Shown: positions 1-8,152 of the stretch, one piece after another
Position numbering within the stretch: the first letter of the stretch is position 1
Layout: every line of letters begins with the position of its first letter
From: Halapricum hydrolyticum
GTDB lineage: Archaea; Halobacteriota; Halobacteria; Halobacteriales; Haloarculaceae
DNA length: 64,000 bases
Assembly (NCBI RefSeq): GCF_025517535.1
Contig: NZ_JAOPKC010000011.1
Span: 26,102-90,101, forward strand
Reading direction: 5' to 3'
Notes under the pieces: model-generated
Databases searched by the model: none
Seen by the model: only the letters and a program-made list of their open reading frames with translations
Told to the model about the DNA's origin: nothing
Made by a program: the position numbers and the translations under genes

Positions 1-21
1 GGACGGATTGTCTGTGTTCAT
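1..21 (-). CDS. Possible N-terminus of a gene leaving the window
   Basis: An ATG at 21-19 on the minus strand opens a frame reading MNTDNPS to the window edge. It is divergent from the thioredoxin gene, with a plausible shared promoter between them. Only seven residues are visible, so neither the family nor the reality of the gene can be judged. This is a weak inference from layout. Confidence 0.2.
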
Positions 22-215
22 CGGCAGGGGACACGTCGCGTTCGGAACAGCGGCGCTCCGACCGTATTGCGCCGGCAGCGAATCTCTAAAGCGCTATCAG
101 CACGCGAAGGAGAGTATCGCTCCGCGTAGCCACGGCCTGTGCCATACGTGCCCGTATAATATTGTACGATAAGGTCAAAACTATTAAGACGGGTGACCGA
201 CTACAGAGAGATACA

Positions 216-617
216 ATGAGTGAAGCAGACGACATCGAGGAGATCAAGCAACAGAAGATGCAGGAGTTGCAGTCCGAGGAGACGGACACACAGGCACCGG
301 ACGAGCCGATCCACGTAGAGAGCTCCGAGCACTATCAGGAGATCCTCGGAGACTACGACGTCGTCCTCGTCGACTTCTACGCGGACTGGTGTGGTCCGTG
401 CCAGATGCTCGAGCCGATCACGGAGGACATCGCCGCCGAGACCGACGCCGCTGTCGCGAAGGTCGACGTCGACGCACACCAGCAACTCGCCGCGGAGTAC
501 GGTGTCCGTGGCGTGCCGACGGTCGTGCTGGCAGTCGAGGGCGAGACGGCCGAGCAGATGGTCGGCGTCCGCGACAAGTCCCACTACGTCGCCCAGATCC
601 AGCAGCACACGAACTAG
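216..617 (+). CDS. trxA: Thioredoxin
   Basis: A 133-residue thioredoxin, a cytosolic thiol-disulfide reductant. The active site WCGPC lies at residues 58-62 and the cis-proline loop GVPT has Pro101, both as in classical thioredoxins. The first 35 residues are an extra acidic stretch containing a short amphipathic helix (EEIKQQKMQELQ) before the fold. The ATG at 216 is chosen over an upstream in-frame ATG at 162 because the latter adds a basic segment overlapping the promoter; TATA-like sequence sits at about 150-160. The gene appears monocistronic. Identity is certain; the role of the N-terminal extension is unknown. Confidence 0.95.
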   Translation: MSEADDIEEIKQQKMQELQSEETDTQAPDEPIHVESSEHYQEILGDYDVVLVDFYADWCGPCQMLEPITEDIAAETDAAVAKVDVDAHQQLAAEYGVRGVPTVVLAVEGETAEQMVGVRDKSHYVAQIQQHTN

Positions 618-728
618 ACGACCGCCGACCGGCCCCAGTGCCGTGGAGACGCTCCCAGCTTCGGACCGGCCGATCGTAGCAGTTTCTGCGACCCGTCGTT
701 TTTTGACCGAACTAGCTGTAGCAGTCGT

Positions 729-1166
729 ATGCCCATCTATTTCGAGGACCTGTCCGTCGGCGACACGGAGACGTTCGGCACCTACACGGTCACACGCGAG
801 GAGATCGTCGAGTTCGCCCGCCAGTACGACCCCCAGCCGTTCCACGTCGACCCCGAGGCCGCCGCGCAGTCGCCGTTCGGCGGGCTAGTCGCCAGCGGCT
901 GGCACACGACCGCGATGACGATGCGGGTGCTCGTCGACGGCTTCCTTGCGCGTGCCGCCACGCGAGGCGCGCTCGGCGTCGACGAACTCCGGTGGTACGA
1001 CCCCGTTCGTCCAGGCGATACGCTATCGGCGCGGTCGGAAGTCCTCGCCACCGAGTCCTGGAGCGACGACTACGGGAAAGCCGACGTCCGCGTCGAGACG
1101 CGCGTCGAAGACGACGTCGTCTGCTCGATGATCGGGTTGATCCTGTTCGCGAAGCGAGAGTCGTGA
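729..1166 (+). CDS. MaoC-family (R)-hydratase/dehydratase
   Basis: A 145-residue single hot-dog domain of the MaoC type, which hydrates or dehydrates enoyl-CoA-like thioesters. The hydratase-2 region is visible as YDPQPFHVDPEAA followed by FGGLVASGWH, with the likely catalytic pair Asp34 and His39. Length matches stand-alone archaeal MaoC proteins. It lies downstream of thioredoxin on the same strand with a 111-base gap and is convergent with btuD (18-base gap). The substrate cannot be told from sequence; roles in fatty acid, PHA or branched-chain acid metabolism are all possible. Confidence 0.88.
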   Translation: MPIYFEDLSVGDTETFGTYTVTREEIVEFARQYDPQPFHVDPEAAAQSPFGGLVASGWHTTAMTMRVLVDGFLARAATRGALGVDELRWYDPVRPGDTLSARSEVLATESWSDDYGKADVRVETRVEDDVVCSMIGLILFAKRES

Positions 1167-1184
1167 CGAAAACGGCAGCCACGA

Positions 1185-2459
1185 TCAATCGTCGGCAGGC
1201 TGCTCGACCGGCCCTGCGGCAGCCTCGACCGCGGAGAGAACGTCGCCAGGATCGACGATCGTCGCTCGCTCCCGGAGCCGTTCGTATCGCTCGCGGGCAC
1301 GGTCGCCGCTGTGGAGACGTTCCGACAGCGATCGCTCCTCAAGCAGGACGACTGCCGGCGCGCCCTCGGCGAGATCGAGCGTCCACTGGCGCGGGCCGAT
1401 CTCGACGTCAGCGAGGACGACGACCGACGCGTCGCCAGCCAGTTCGTGTGCGGTCGCGACAGCGTCCGGATCAACGGGGCCGGCGGCCGGCGTCGTCACG
1501 ATCGGCACGCCCAGCGACTCGGCCGTCTCGAACGCAACGTCGCCAGTCCGAAGGACGCCCGCGCTCGGCTCGTGGCCCACCCGCCGGAGGCTCGCGATCG
1601 CGTGCGAACCGATCCGTCCGCCGCCGACGACGTGGACGCGCCGCGCGTCGCTGACGACTGTTGCACGCCCCTCGTCGATATCGGCCCCGGCGGTCACGGT
1701 CGGCGTGCCGGTGACGGGATTCGTCGCGATCGCCGTCGTCGTCTCGAAGGCCGGATCGAGCGCCCCGGACCGGAGCACTGTCTCGGGCGGACCGACAGCC
1801 CTGATCACACCGTCCGACAGCAGCGCGAGCCGGTCGCAAAAGCGCGCTGCGAGTTCGAGGTCGTGGATCGCCGCCAGGCCCGCCCGGCCGTCGCCGACGA
1901 GATCACGGACGAGCCGGAGGATCTCGACCTGGTGGTTGACGTCGAGGCTCGCCGTCGGCTCGTCGAGCGCGAGCAGCGGCGTGTCCTGGGCGAGCGCCCG
2001 GGCGACGAACACGCGCTGGCGCTCGCCGCCGCTGAGTTCGTCGATCCGCCGGTCGCGCAGGTCGACAGTGTTCGTCAGCTCCAGGGCGTCCTCCACTCGG
2101 CGGCGGTCGCGTTCGGAGGTCCCGAACTGAGTGCGCCTGCGGTGGGGGGCGCGTCCCATCTCGACGACGTCCTCGACGCGAAACGCGAAGGAGACGCTGG
2201 TGTCCTGGGGGACAGTCGCGACGCGACGGCTCCACGCTTTGGCCGAACAGTCGGCCTGCCGGTCGCCGTCGACGCTGACGGTCCCGGCGTCGGGTTCGCG
2301 GACGCCGTTGATCGCCCGCAGCAGCGTCGTCTTGCCGGCGCCGTTCGGCCCGACCAGCCCGACGAACTCCCCGCGCCGGACCGACAGCGAGACCGAATCG
2401 AGGACGCGTGCCTCGCCGAACGCGACCGAGACGTCCGAGACCGAGAGTAGCCCGCTCAC
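1185..2459 (-). CDS. btuD: Cobalamin ABC transporter ATP-binding protein BtuD with extra C-terminal domain
   Basis: A 424-residue ATPase for corrinoid import. The Walker A GPNGAGKT is at residues 37-44, the ABC signature LSGGERQ at 142-148 and Walker B LLALDEPT at 162-169. After the ATPase domain (about residues 1-260) there is a further ~130-residue Rossmann-like domain beginning near an RVHVVGGGRIGSHA segment; haloarchaeal BtuD proteins are typically long in this way. The start is the GTG at 2459-2457, which overlaps the btuC stop as GTGA; the open frame runs further upstream but there it is only the antisense-like shadow of btuC. It forms an operon with btuC. Confidence 0.92.
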   Translation of the reverse strand: MSGLLSVSDVSVAFGEARVLDSVSLSVRRGEFVGLVGPNGAGKTTLLRAINGVREPDAGTVSVDGDRQADCSAKAWSRRVATVPQDTSVSFAFRVEDVVEMGRAPHRRRTQFGTSERDRRRVEDALELTNTVDLRDRRIDELSGGERQRVFVARALAQDTPLLALDEPTASLDVNHQVEILRLVRDLVGDGRAGLAAIHDLELAARFCDRLALLSDGVIRAVGPPETVLRSGALDPAFETTTAIATNPVTGTPTVTAGADIDEGRATVVSDARRVHVVGGGRIGSHAIASLRRVGHEPSAGVLRTGDVAFETAESLGVPIVTTPAAGPVDPDAVATAHELAGDASVVVLADVEIGPRQWTLDLAEGAPAVVLLEERSLSERLHSGDRARERYERLRERATIVDPGDVLSAVEAAAGPVEQPADD

Positions 2460-3556
2460 AGCTCGTGCACCTCCCGGCGACGGAGCAGAAACAGGAAGAA
2501 AGGCGCGCCGAGCGCGGCGGTGACGATCCCGACCGGGAGCTCCTGGGGGTTCGCACGGGCGAGCGTGTCGGTGACGACCAGAAAGACTGCCCCGGCGAGC
2601 GCGCTGGTCGGCAATAGCAGGCGGTGATCCGGGCCGACGACCAGCCGCATCATGTGCGGGACGATGAGGCCGACGAAGCCGATGACACCGGCGACGGCGA
2701 CCGCAGCAGCGGTCAGCAGACTGGACAGCGCCAGCAGCAGGCGCTTGGTCCACTCGACCGGGATCCCCAGCGTGCGGGCGTCCTCCTCGCCGAGCATGAG
2801 CACGTTGAGATCGCGCGCGAACGGGACTAGCGCCACGAACAGGACGACGATCGCCGGCAGCGTCATCTCGACGTCTCCCCAGCCGGCACCGTAGAGGTTC
2901 CCCATCAGCCAGTAGACGGCCTCTTCGAGGCTCTCGCCGCTCTGCAGGAGGAGAAACGACACGACGGCGCCGAGGAACGTCTGGACGGCCACGCCGGCGA
3001 GCAACAGCGTCGCGACCGGCGTCCGGCCGCCCTCGGTCGCGAGCAGGTAGACCGCGAACGCCGTCACGACCGCGCCGACGAATGCCGCCGGCTGGAGTCC
3101 GAACGGAATCAGCGCGGGGAGCGCGATGGTCGCGACCGCACCCACCGCCGCGCCGGTCGAGACGCCGATGATCGACGGGTCGGCCATCGGGTTCCGGAAG
3201 AACCCCTGCATGACCGTCCCCGCGCCGCCGAGCGCAAACCCGACGACCGCTCCGAGGACGATCCGCGGCAGCCGCACCTCCCGAACGATGAGTTCGCTCG
3301 TCTCGGGCACGCTGAAGGCAAAGGGATAGGTATACTGGACGTCGATCGCCGGCCACGGCAGCGGGAGGCCGGCGAACGACGCCGTCCCGACCGAGAGGGA
3401 CAGCCCCGACGGGACTCCGACCGCGTTCAGTGCCGCCTTCGTGACGACCGACAGGCTAAGCTCGACGGGACCGATCGTCGCGCTCACGAGCACGACCGCG
3501 GCCAGCGCCGCGAGAAGCGCGCTCGACCAGAGAGTGGCTCGGCGTCGGATCCGCAT
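2456..3556 (-). CDS. btuC: Cobalamin ABC transporter permease BtuC
   Basis: A 366-residue FecCD-family permease with about ten hydrophobic segments. It shows the family features: a long N-terminal membrane helix, the GFALGGAGTVMQGFFRNPMADP block at residues 105-126 (split here as GGAGTVMQG and NPMADP) and the cytoplasmic GFVGLIVPHMMRL block contacting the ATPase. It sits in the cell membrane and works with BtuD and the surface-anchored BtuF, which is divergently transcribed 61 bases away. The last bases overlap the btuD start, so translation is probably coupled. Confidence 0.95.
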   Translation of the reverse strand: MRIRRRATLWSSALLAALAAVVLVSATIGPVELSLSVVTKAALNAVGVPSGLSLSVGTASFAGLPLPWPAIDVQYTYPFAFSVPETSELIVREVRLPRIVLGAVVGFALGGAGTVMQGFFRNPMADPSIIGVSTGAAVGAVATIALPALIPFGLQPAAFVGAVVTAFAVYLLATEGGRTPVATLLLAGVAVQTFLGAVVSFLLLQSGESLEEAVYWLMGNLYGAGWGDVEMTLPAIVVLFVALVPFARDLNVLMLGEEDARTLGIPVEWTKRLLLALSSLLTAAAVAVAGVIGFVGLIVPHMMRLVVGPDHRLLLPTSALAGAVFLVVTDTLARANPQELPVGIVTAALGAPFFLFLLRRREVHEL

Positions 3557-3617
3557 CTACTCCAAGTCTATTTGCTTTAGGTAAATATTTATTGGACTGT
3601 CTGTAACCGGGGGAGTG
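3557..3617. promoter_or_regulatory. Divergent btuCD / btuF promoter region
   Basis: A short AT-rich stretch between divergent genes. It contains TTTAGGTAAATATTTATT (about 3574-3591), which offers TATA-like boxes for both directions at 20-35 bases from each start. No B12 riboswitch-like structure was recognised; regulation, if any, would be by a DNA-binding protein. Confidence 0.5.
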
Positions 3618-4787
3618 ATGACACGATCACGGATCGCGGTCGTCGCGACGGTGCTGTTGCTGGTCGTCTCGACCGGCGCAGTCGCGGCGGACGCTCCGGC
3701 ACAATCGGTCGCAGCGACAGAGGCACAGGCACTGCAGACCCACTCGGGATCGCTCGATCCGGGGCAGACAGCCGCGTCACAGACAGAGAGCTGTTCGTTC
3801 CCCGTCGAGGTGACGGACGCGACCGGTCAGACGGTCACGATCGAGGAAGAGCCAGAGCGCGTCGTCGCGATCGGTGCGAGCGTCGCCCAGACGATGTGGG
3901 CGATCGACGCCGAGGAGAAGGTCGTCGGATTGCCGACCGGGTACACGACGGCGTACCTGAACGGCTCCCAGAATCGGACGAACGTCCTCGGGACGAACAT
4001 GAACCCGATCGTCGAGAACATCGTCGATCTCGACCCCGACGTGGTGCTGGCGGCGAACATCATCAGCGAAGACGACGTTCAGACGCTCCGTGAGAACGGC
4101 CTGACAGTCGTCTACTTCGAGGGGGCGAGCTCGATCGTGGACGTGACCGCGAAGACCCGCTTGACCGGCCAGCTCGTCGGTGCGTGCGCGGAGGCCGCAG
4201 CTGTCAGCGACGAGATGAACGCGACGGTCCAGGAGGTGCGCGCGAGCGCGGCCGACGGAGAGAACCCGACCGTCTACTACGCGATGGGCGGCGGCTGGAC
4301 GGCCGGCCCGGACACGTTCATCGGTGACGTGATCGCGACGGCCGGCGGTGACAACATCGCGGCCGCGGCGGACATCCCGACTTACGGCGAGATCAGCGAG
4401 GAAGTGATCGCCGCGGAGGACCCGGACTGGATCGTCATGCCGGAAGGGGGGGAACTCCGCGACAGCGCTGCGATCGAGGCCACGACGGCCGTGCAGAACG
4501 ACCAGATCATCAGGGTGAACGCGAACTTCATCAGCCAGCCCGGTCCGCGCGTGACCGGGCCGCTGGTGACGCTCTCGGAGGCGTTCAACCCCGATAGCTC
4601 GGCTGCAACCCCCACTGAAACGACCGAGGACGAGGAGACCACGACCGAAAGCGACGACACGACGGCCGGCGTCACCACCACCGACCAACCGACGACCGAG
4701 GCCGGAGACGGCTTCGGTCCCGGCTTCGGACCGGTCGCCGCACTGCTCGCGCTGGCCGCCTCGGGACTGCTCGCACACCGTCGCTGA
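3618..4787 (+). CDS. btuF: Corrinoid-binding protein BtuF, PGF-CTERM anchored
   Basis: A 389-residue periplasmic-binding-type protein (helical backbone metal/vitamin receptor superfamily). An N-terminal Sec signal peptide (MTRSRIAVVATVLLLVV...) is followed by the binding domain with the typical opening VTDATGQTVTIEEEPERVVAIG. The C-terminus has a Thr/Glu/Asp-rich, probably glycosylated linker and then PGFGP, a hydrophobic helix and HRR, the PGF-CTERM signal cut by archaeosortase ArtA, so the protein is lipid-anchored at the outer surface. The ATG at 3618 is preferred to the GTG three bases earlier. It is divergent from btuCD, which supports a vitamin B12 rather than siderophore role. Confidence 0.9.
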   Translation: MTRSRIAVVATVLLLVVSTGAVAADAPAQSVAATEAQALQTHSGSLDPGQTAASQTESCSFPVEVTDATGQTVTIEEEPERVVAIGASVAQTMWAIDAEEKVVGLPTGYTTAYLNGSQNRTNVLGTNMNPIVENIVDLDPDVVLAANIISEDDVQTLRENGLTVVYFEGASSIVDVTAKTRLTGQLVGACAEAAAVSDEMNATVQEVRASAADGENPTVYYAMGGGWTAGPDTFIGDVIATAGGDNIAAAADIPTYGEISEEVIAAEDPDWIVMPEGGELRDSAAIEATTAVQNDQIIRVNANFISQPGPRVTGPLVTLSEAFNPDSSAATPTETTEDEETTTESDDTTAGVTTTDQPTTEAGDGFGPGFGPVAALLALAASGLLAHRR

Positions 4788-4794
4788 GTGACGC

Positions 4795-5160
4795 GTGCAG
4801 CCTCACGACGCCACCTCCTTCGACTGCTTCGGTACGCTGCTTTCGGTCGATCGGCCGGCCGATCCAGCCGCTGCCGTCGCCGAAGGACTCGACCGGCAGG
4901 GGATCGACGTCCCCGAGGACTGGGCACGCGCCTACGCGGAGCCGCACCGGCAGGTCGAGCCCGGCAGGGAACGGTCGCTGGTCGGACACGTCGTCGACGC
5001 ACTCCGGAGTCGCGGTCGTGATCCACCGATGGAGACCGTCCGGATGGGCGTGCTGGAAGGGGTCGAGTCGCGCTACGCCGACGAGCAGCCACCGACGAGC
5101 GTCGCAGACGCCGACTACGGCGCCGTCACTACCACGACAGCGGAGGTATTCGATCCATGA
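4795..5160 (+). pseudogene. Truncated HAD-family hydrolase in the cobalamin salvage operon
   Basis: A 121-residue frame opens with a GTG 7 bases after btuF. Its N-terminus (TSFDCFGTLLSVDRPADPAAAV) is the HAD motif I region (DxFGT) and the cap of a haloarchaeal phosphatase-like family often found beside cobA. HAD motifs II (Ser/Thr), III (Lys) and IV (Asp-Asp) are absent; intact relatives are roughly 200 residues or more. The end (TAEVFDP, TGA) overlaps the cobA start as ATGA, so an internal or 3' deletion that kept the junction is likely. It is probably inactive as an ordinary HAD phosphatase. Confidence 0.6.
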
Positions 5161-5875
5161 CAGACAGCAACGATCGACGGCAAGGAGACGAAAACACGCA
5201 GTCAGCGAGCCACCACGCTGAGACGCCGGGCCGCGGTATCAGGCCCACCGCGGAGGGGATCGAGCCGCCGCACCCGAGGAATTCGGCCTCGTCCAGGCCT
5301 GGTACGGCGACGGCAAGGGCAAGACGACCGCCGCGCTGGGGATGGCCTTCAGGGCGGCCGGCCACGGCTATCGCGTCCACGTCCTGCAGTTCATGAAAGG
5401 CGGGGCCGACAGCGTCGAGGCCACCCGGGGCGAGTACAACGCCATCGCTCAGGTGCCGGGCCTGAGCTACGAGAACAGCGGCCACTACGGCTGGCACGGG
5501 CTGCTCGACGGCTCCAGCGACGACGAACACGCCGCGACGGCCGAGGCGGCTTTCGAGCGCGCCCGCGAGCTCGTCGACACCGCTGGCGAGGCGGACCTGT
5601 CGTCCCCGCTGGCACTTGACGGCGATCCCGAGGCCGGCGTCCACATGCTGATCCTCGACGAGGTGCTGTACGCGGCCAACCGGGGACTCGTCGATCCCGA
5701 AGACCTGCGGACGCTGATCGACGCCCGACCCGACGGTCTGGAACTCGTACTGACCGGTGGGCACGAGCGACCCACGTACCTGGAGGGGGATGTCGACCTG
5801 TTGAGCCACGTCAGCGCCGACCGCCACCCCTTCGAGGCGGACGGCCAGCGCGCCCGGAAAGGAACGGAGTACTGA
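5157..5875 (+). pseudogene. cobA: Corrinoid adenosyltransferase CobA, interrupted by a frameshift
   Basis: CobA adenosylates cob(I)alamin or cobinamide. The natural start at 5157 gives about 40 residues (MTDSNDRRQGDEN... to IEPPHP) in one frame; the conserved core EEFGLVQAWYGDGKGKTTAAL with the P-loop GDGKGKTT continues in another frame through LQFMKGG, the DEVLYAANRG Walker B region and LVLTGGHERP to 5875. The switch falls near 5271-5278 (CACCCGAG), where one missing base explains it. The core frame has a stop at 5219-5221 and no ATG or GTG before 5342, which is past the P-loop. So either the gene is broken or there is a sequencing error. Flanks are btuF-HAD and cbiP. Confidence 0.8.
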
Positions 5876-5900
5876 TGTCCGGAGTGCGGTGACCCCTCGA

Positions 5901-7433
5901 ATGACGACGACGCTTCTGGTCGCCGGGACGGCCAGCCACGTCGGCAAGAGCACCGTCGTCGCGGGACTCTGCCGACGGCTGGCCAGCGAGGGGGTCGACG
6001 CGGCTCCCTTCAAGGCCCAAACGATGAGCAACAACGCCCACGCGGCGGTCTGTGTCGGTAAGGACGCCGCCTACGGCGAGATCGGCGTCGCCCAGTACGT
6101 CCAGGCCCGGGCGGCCGGCGTCGTCCCGACGACCGATCACAACCCCGTGTTGCTCAAACCCCGCGGCGACGCCGAGAGCCAGGTGCTGATCGACGGCCGC
6201 CCCGGCGGGCACGTCTCGGCCGGAGACTACTACGAACACCGCTGGGAGCGCGCCCGCGAGGCGGCCGTCGCAGCCTACGAGCGACTGGCGGCCGACCACG
6301 ACGTAATCGTCGCGGAGGGCGCGGGCTCGATCGCGGAGATCAACCTCCAGCATCGGGATCTGGCCAACGTCGAGACCGCGCGATTCGGGGACGCCGAGAT
6401 ACTGCTCGTGGGCGACATCGAGCGCGGCGGCGTCTTCGCGAGCCTCTACGGGACGCTCGAGCTCCTGCCCGAGGACGTCCGCGACCGGGTCGCGGGACTG
6501 GTGGTCAACAAGTTCCGCGGCGATCGATCACTGCTGGCCGACGGTATTGAGGAACTCGAAGCACGGACGGGCGTGCCCGTGCTGGGCGTGCTTCCCCACG
6601 ATGATCCGGGACTGCCCGAGGAGGACAGTCTCTCGCTGCCGGCCCGCGAGGGGTCGGCGGTGCGCGGCGGAGAGGACGGCGTGGCCGAGTCGCGAGCAGT
6701 GACGATCGCCGTGCCGCGACTGCCGCGGCTCTCGAACGCGACTGACCTCGATCCGCTGGCCCGGGTTCCGGGCGTGCGAGTGGCGATCCGGTCCCCGGAC
6801 GCGACGCTCGCCGACGCGGACGCGGTCGTCCTGCCGGGGACGAAAAACACCGTCGACGATTTGCTCGCGCTCCGGGAGGCGGGCTTCGACGAGCGATTGC
6901 GAGCGTTCGACGGGCCGATCGTCGGGATCTGCGGCGGCTATCAACTGCTCGGCCAGGAGCTTCGCGGGGCCGACCGCGAGGGGACGGGTGAGCACGAGAA
7001 TCTCCGTGGGTTCGGATTGTTGCCCGTCGTCACTCGCTTCGGCGACGAGAAGACCATCCGCCAGGTCATCCGGACGGTCGAGGGGGCCGGCCCGATCGAC
7101 GGTGCGAGCGGGACAGCGACCGGCTACGAGATCCACGCCGGCGAAACGCGCGTCGAACGGCCGTTGCCGGCACCGATCGGGCCGGATAGCGCCGCGACCG
7201 AGGGAGTGCTCGGCACGTATCTCCACGGGGTGTTCCACGCGGAGTCCGTCCGCGAGGCATTCGTCGAGGCGGTCTTCGAGTGTGCCGGCCGAGAGCGGCA
7301 AGGGGGCGACGCGGAATCGCCGTCACCGTTCGATCGCGCGGCCGAACTGGTCGAGGGGATCGATCTCAGGAAGGCAGTCGATCTCGAGAGGGTCGAGAAC
7401 GGCAGTGATCGACTGCGTTCGCCTGACCAGTAA
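5901..7433 (+). CDS. cbiP: Cobyric acid synthase CbiP
   Basis: A 510-residue glutamine-dependent amidase that amidates adenosyl-cobyrinic acid a,c-diamide to cobyric acid. The N-terminal dethiobiotin-synthetase-like ATP domain starts MTTTLLVAGTASHVGKSTVVAG, with P-loop GTASHVGKS at residues 9-17, and has KAQTMSNNAH. The C-terminal glutamine amidotransferase domain has the nucleophile elbow GICGGYQ and the late catalytic His in GTYLHGVFH. The ATG at 5901 is chosen over an in-frame GTG at 5889 because it puts the P-loop at the usual distance. It is in line with btuF, HAD and cobA. Confidence 0.95.
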   Translation: MTTTLLVAGTASHVGKSTVVAGLCRRLASEGVDAAPFKAQTMSNNAHAAVCVGKDAAYGEIGVAQYVQARAAGVVPTTDHNPVLLKPRGDAESQVLIDGRPGGHVSAGDYYEHRWERAREAAVAAYERLAADHDVIVAEGAGSIAEINLQHRDLANVETARFGDAEILLVGDIERGGVFASLYGTLELLPEDVRDRVAGLVVNKFRGDRSLLADGIEELEARTGVPVLGVLPHDDPGLPEEDSLSLPAREGSAVRGGEDGVAESRAVTIAVPRLPRLSNATDLDPLARVPGVRVAIRSPDATLADADAVVLPGTKNTVDDLLALREAGFDERLRAFDGPIVGICGGYQLLGQELRGADREGTGEHENLRGFGLLPVVTRFGDEKTIRQVIRTVEGAGPIDGASGTATGYEIHAGETRVERPLPAPIGPDSAATEGVLGTYLHGVFHAESVREAFVEAVFECAGRERQGGDAESPSPFDRAAELVEGIDLRKAVDLERVENGSDRLRSPDQ

Positions 7434-7465
7434 GGCGTTTACGTCCGGCCCGCCCACCCGAATAT

Positions 7466-7744
7466 ATGGTCGAGAACGTCATCTGGCCCGCGGCCCTCGA
7501 CGCGACCCTGACCCGCAGCGAGGGGCGACGGGTCGCCGAGGATCTGGCCGTCCCGGAACCGACGGTCGAGGAGATCGCCAAAGCCGTCCAGCAGGTGGGC
7601 TACGACGCCCGGATCGAACGCGACAAGACCTATCCTCGCGAGCACGAACCGCGCGGACGGGTCGTCGTCACGAACGCCGACGACGCGACCAAGAGCGACC
7701 TCCTGGGGGCCGTCGCAGCCTATCTCCAGGTCCTTCGCGAATGA
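7466..7744 (+). CDS. srp19: Signal recognition particle 19 kDa protein
   Basis: A 92-residue SRP19. It binds the tips of helices 6 and 8 of the 7S RNA and prepares it for SRP54. The family pattern is visible: an N-terminal VIWPAALD, the TRSEGRR basic segment, the EEIAKAVQQVGYDARIERDKTYPR block and GRVVV. Length is normal for archaea. It overlaps the next gene (GAR1) as ATGATG, a compact two-gene operon of RNA-binding proteins. A TATA-like patch lies just upstream of 7466, consistent with a leaderless transcript. Confidence 0.95.
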   Translation: MVENVIWPAALDATLTRSEGRRVAEDLAVPEPTVEEIAKAVQQVGYDARIERDKTYPREHEPRGRVVVTNADDATKSDLLGAVAAYLQVLRE

Positions 7745-7974
7745 TGCAACGCGCCGGCACCGTCGAAGACGTCGCCCAGAGCGTCGCCGTCGTGCGCTGT
7801 CCCGACGAGGGACATCCCGATCTCGGGACGGCGCTGCTTGACCAGAACCTCGATACGGTGGGCCGGGTCGTCGACGTGTTCGGTCCTGTCGAGCGACCGT
7901 TCCTGGCGGTCTCGCCCGACGACGGCGTGCGCCTCGCTCCGCTCCTCGGGGCGGTCCTGTACTACCGCGAGTAG
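7741..7974 (+). CDS. gar1: H/ACA ribonucleoprotein subunit GAR1
   Basis: A 77-residue small beta-barrel protein that matches archaeal GAR1, a subunit of the H/ACA pseudouridylation complex with Cbf5, Nop10 and L7Ae. The core shows LDQNLDTVGRVVDVFGPVERPFLAVSP, the typical GxVxDVFGPVxxPY-like signature. Translation may start at the ATG of 7741 or at 7744; the former overlaps the srp19 stop by four bases, so coupling is likely. It lacks the Gly/Arg-rich tails of the eukaryotic protein, as usual in archaea. Confidence 0.9.
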   Translation: MMQRAGTVEDVAQSVAVVRCPDEGHPDLGTALLDQNLDTVGRVVDVFGPVERPFLAVSPDDGVRLAPLLGAVLYYRE

Positions 7975-8152
7975 CGAAACCGAGAGATAGCCCGCGAGAC
8001 AGCCCGGACAGGTCTTCGAGACATCTGTTCCCGTTGCGCGTCGCGTATGCAATGCTGTCAGCTGACGGCCTGTTCTGTCGGACCCATCCCCCGCAGTTCC
8101 GCCAGCGGATCGTGACGGCGGAGTTATCTGTTCTGGCCGCGACTCCCTCTGC

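Noticed and set aside
2460..3356. N-terminal extension of the BtuD frame by about 300 residues
   Set aside because: It overlaps btuC in another frame, is Arg-rich and lacks similarity; the GTG at 2459 gives the natural ATPase start.
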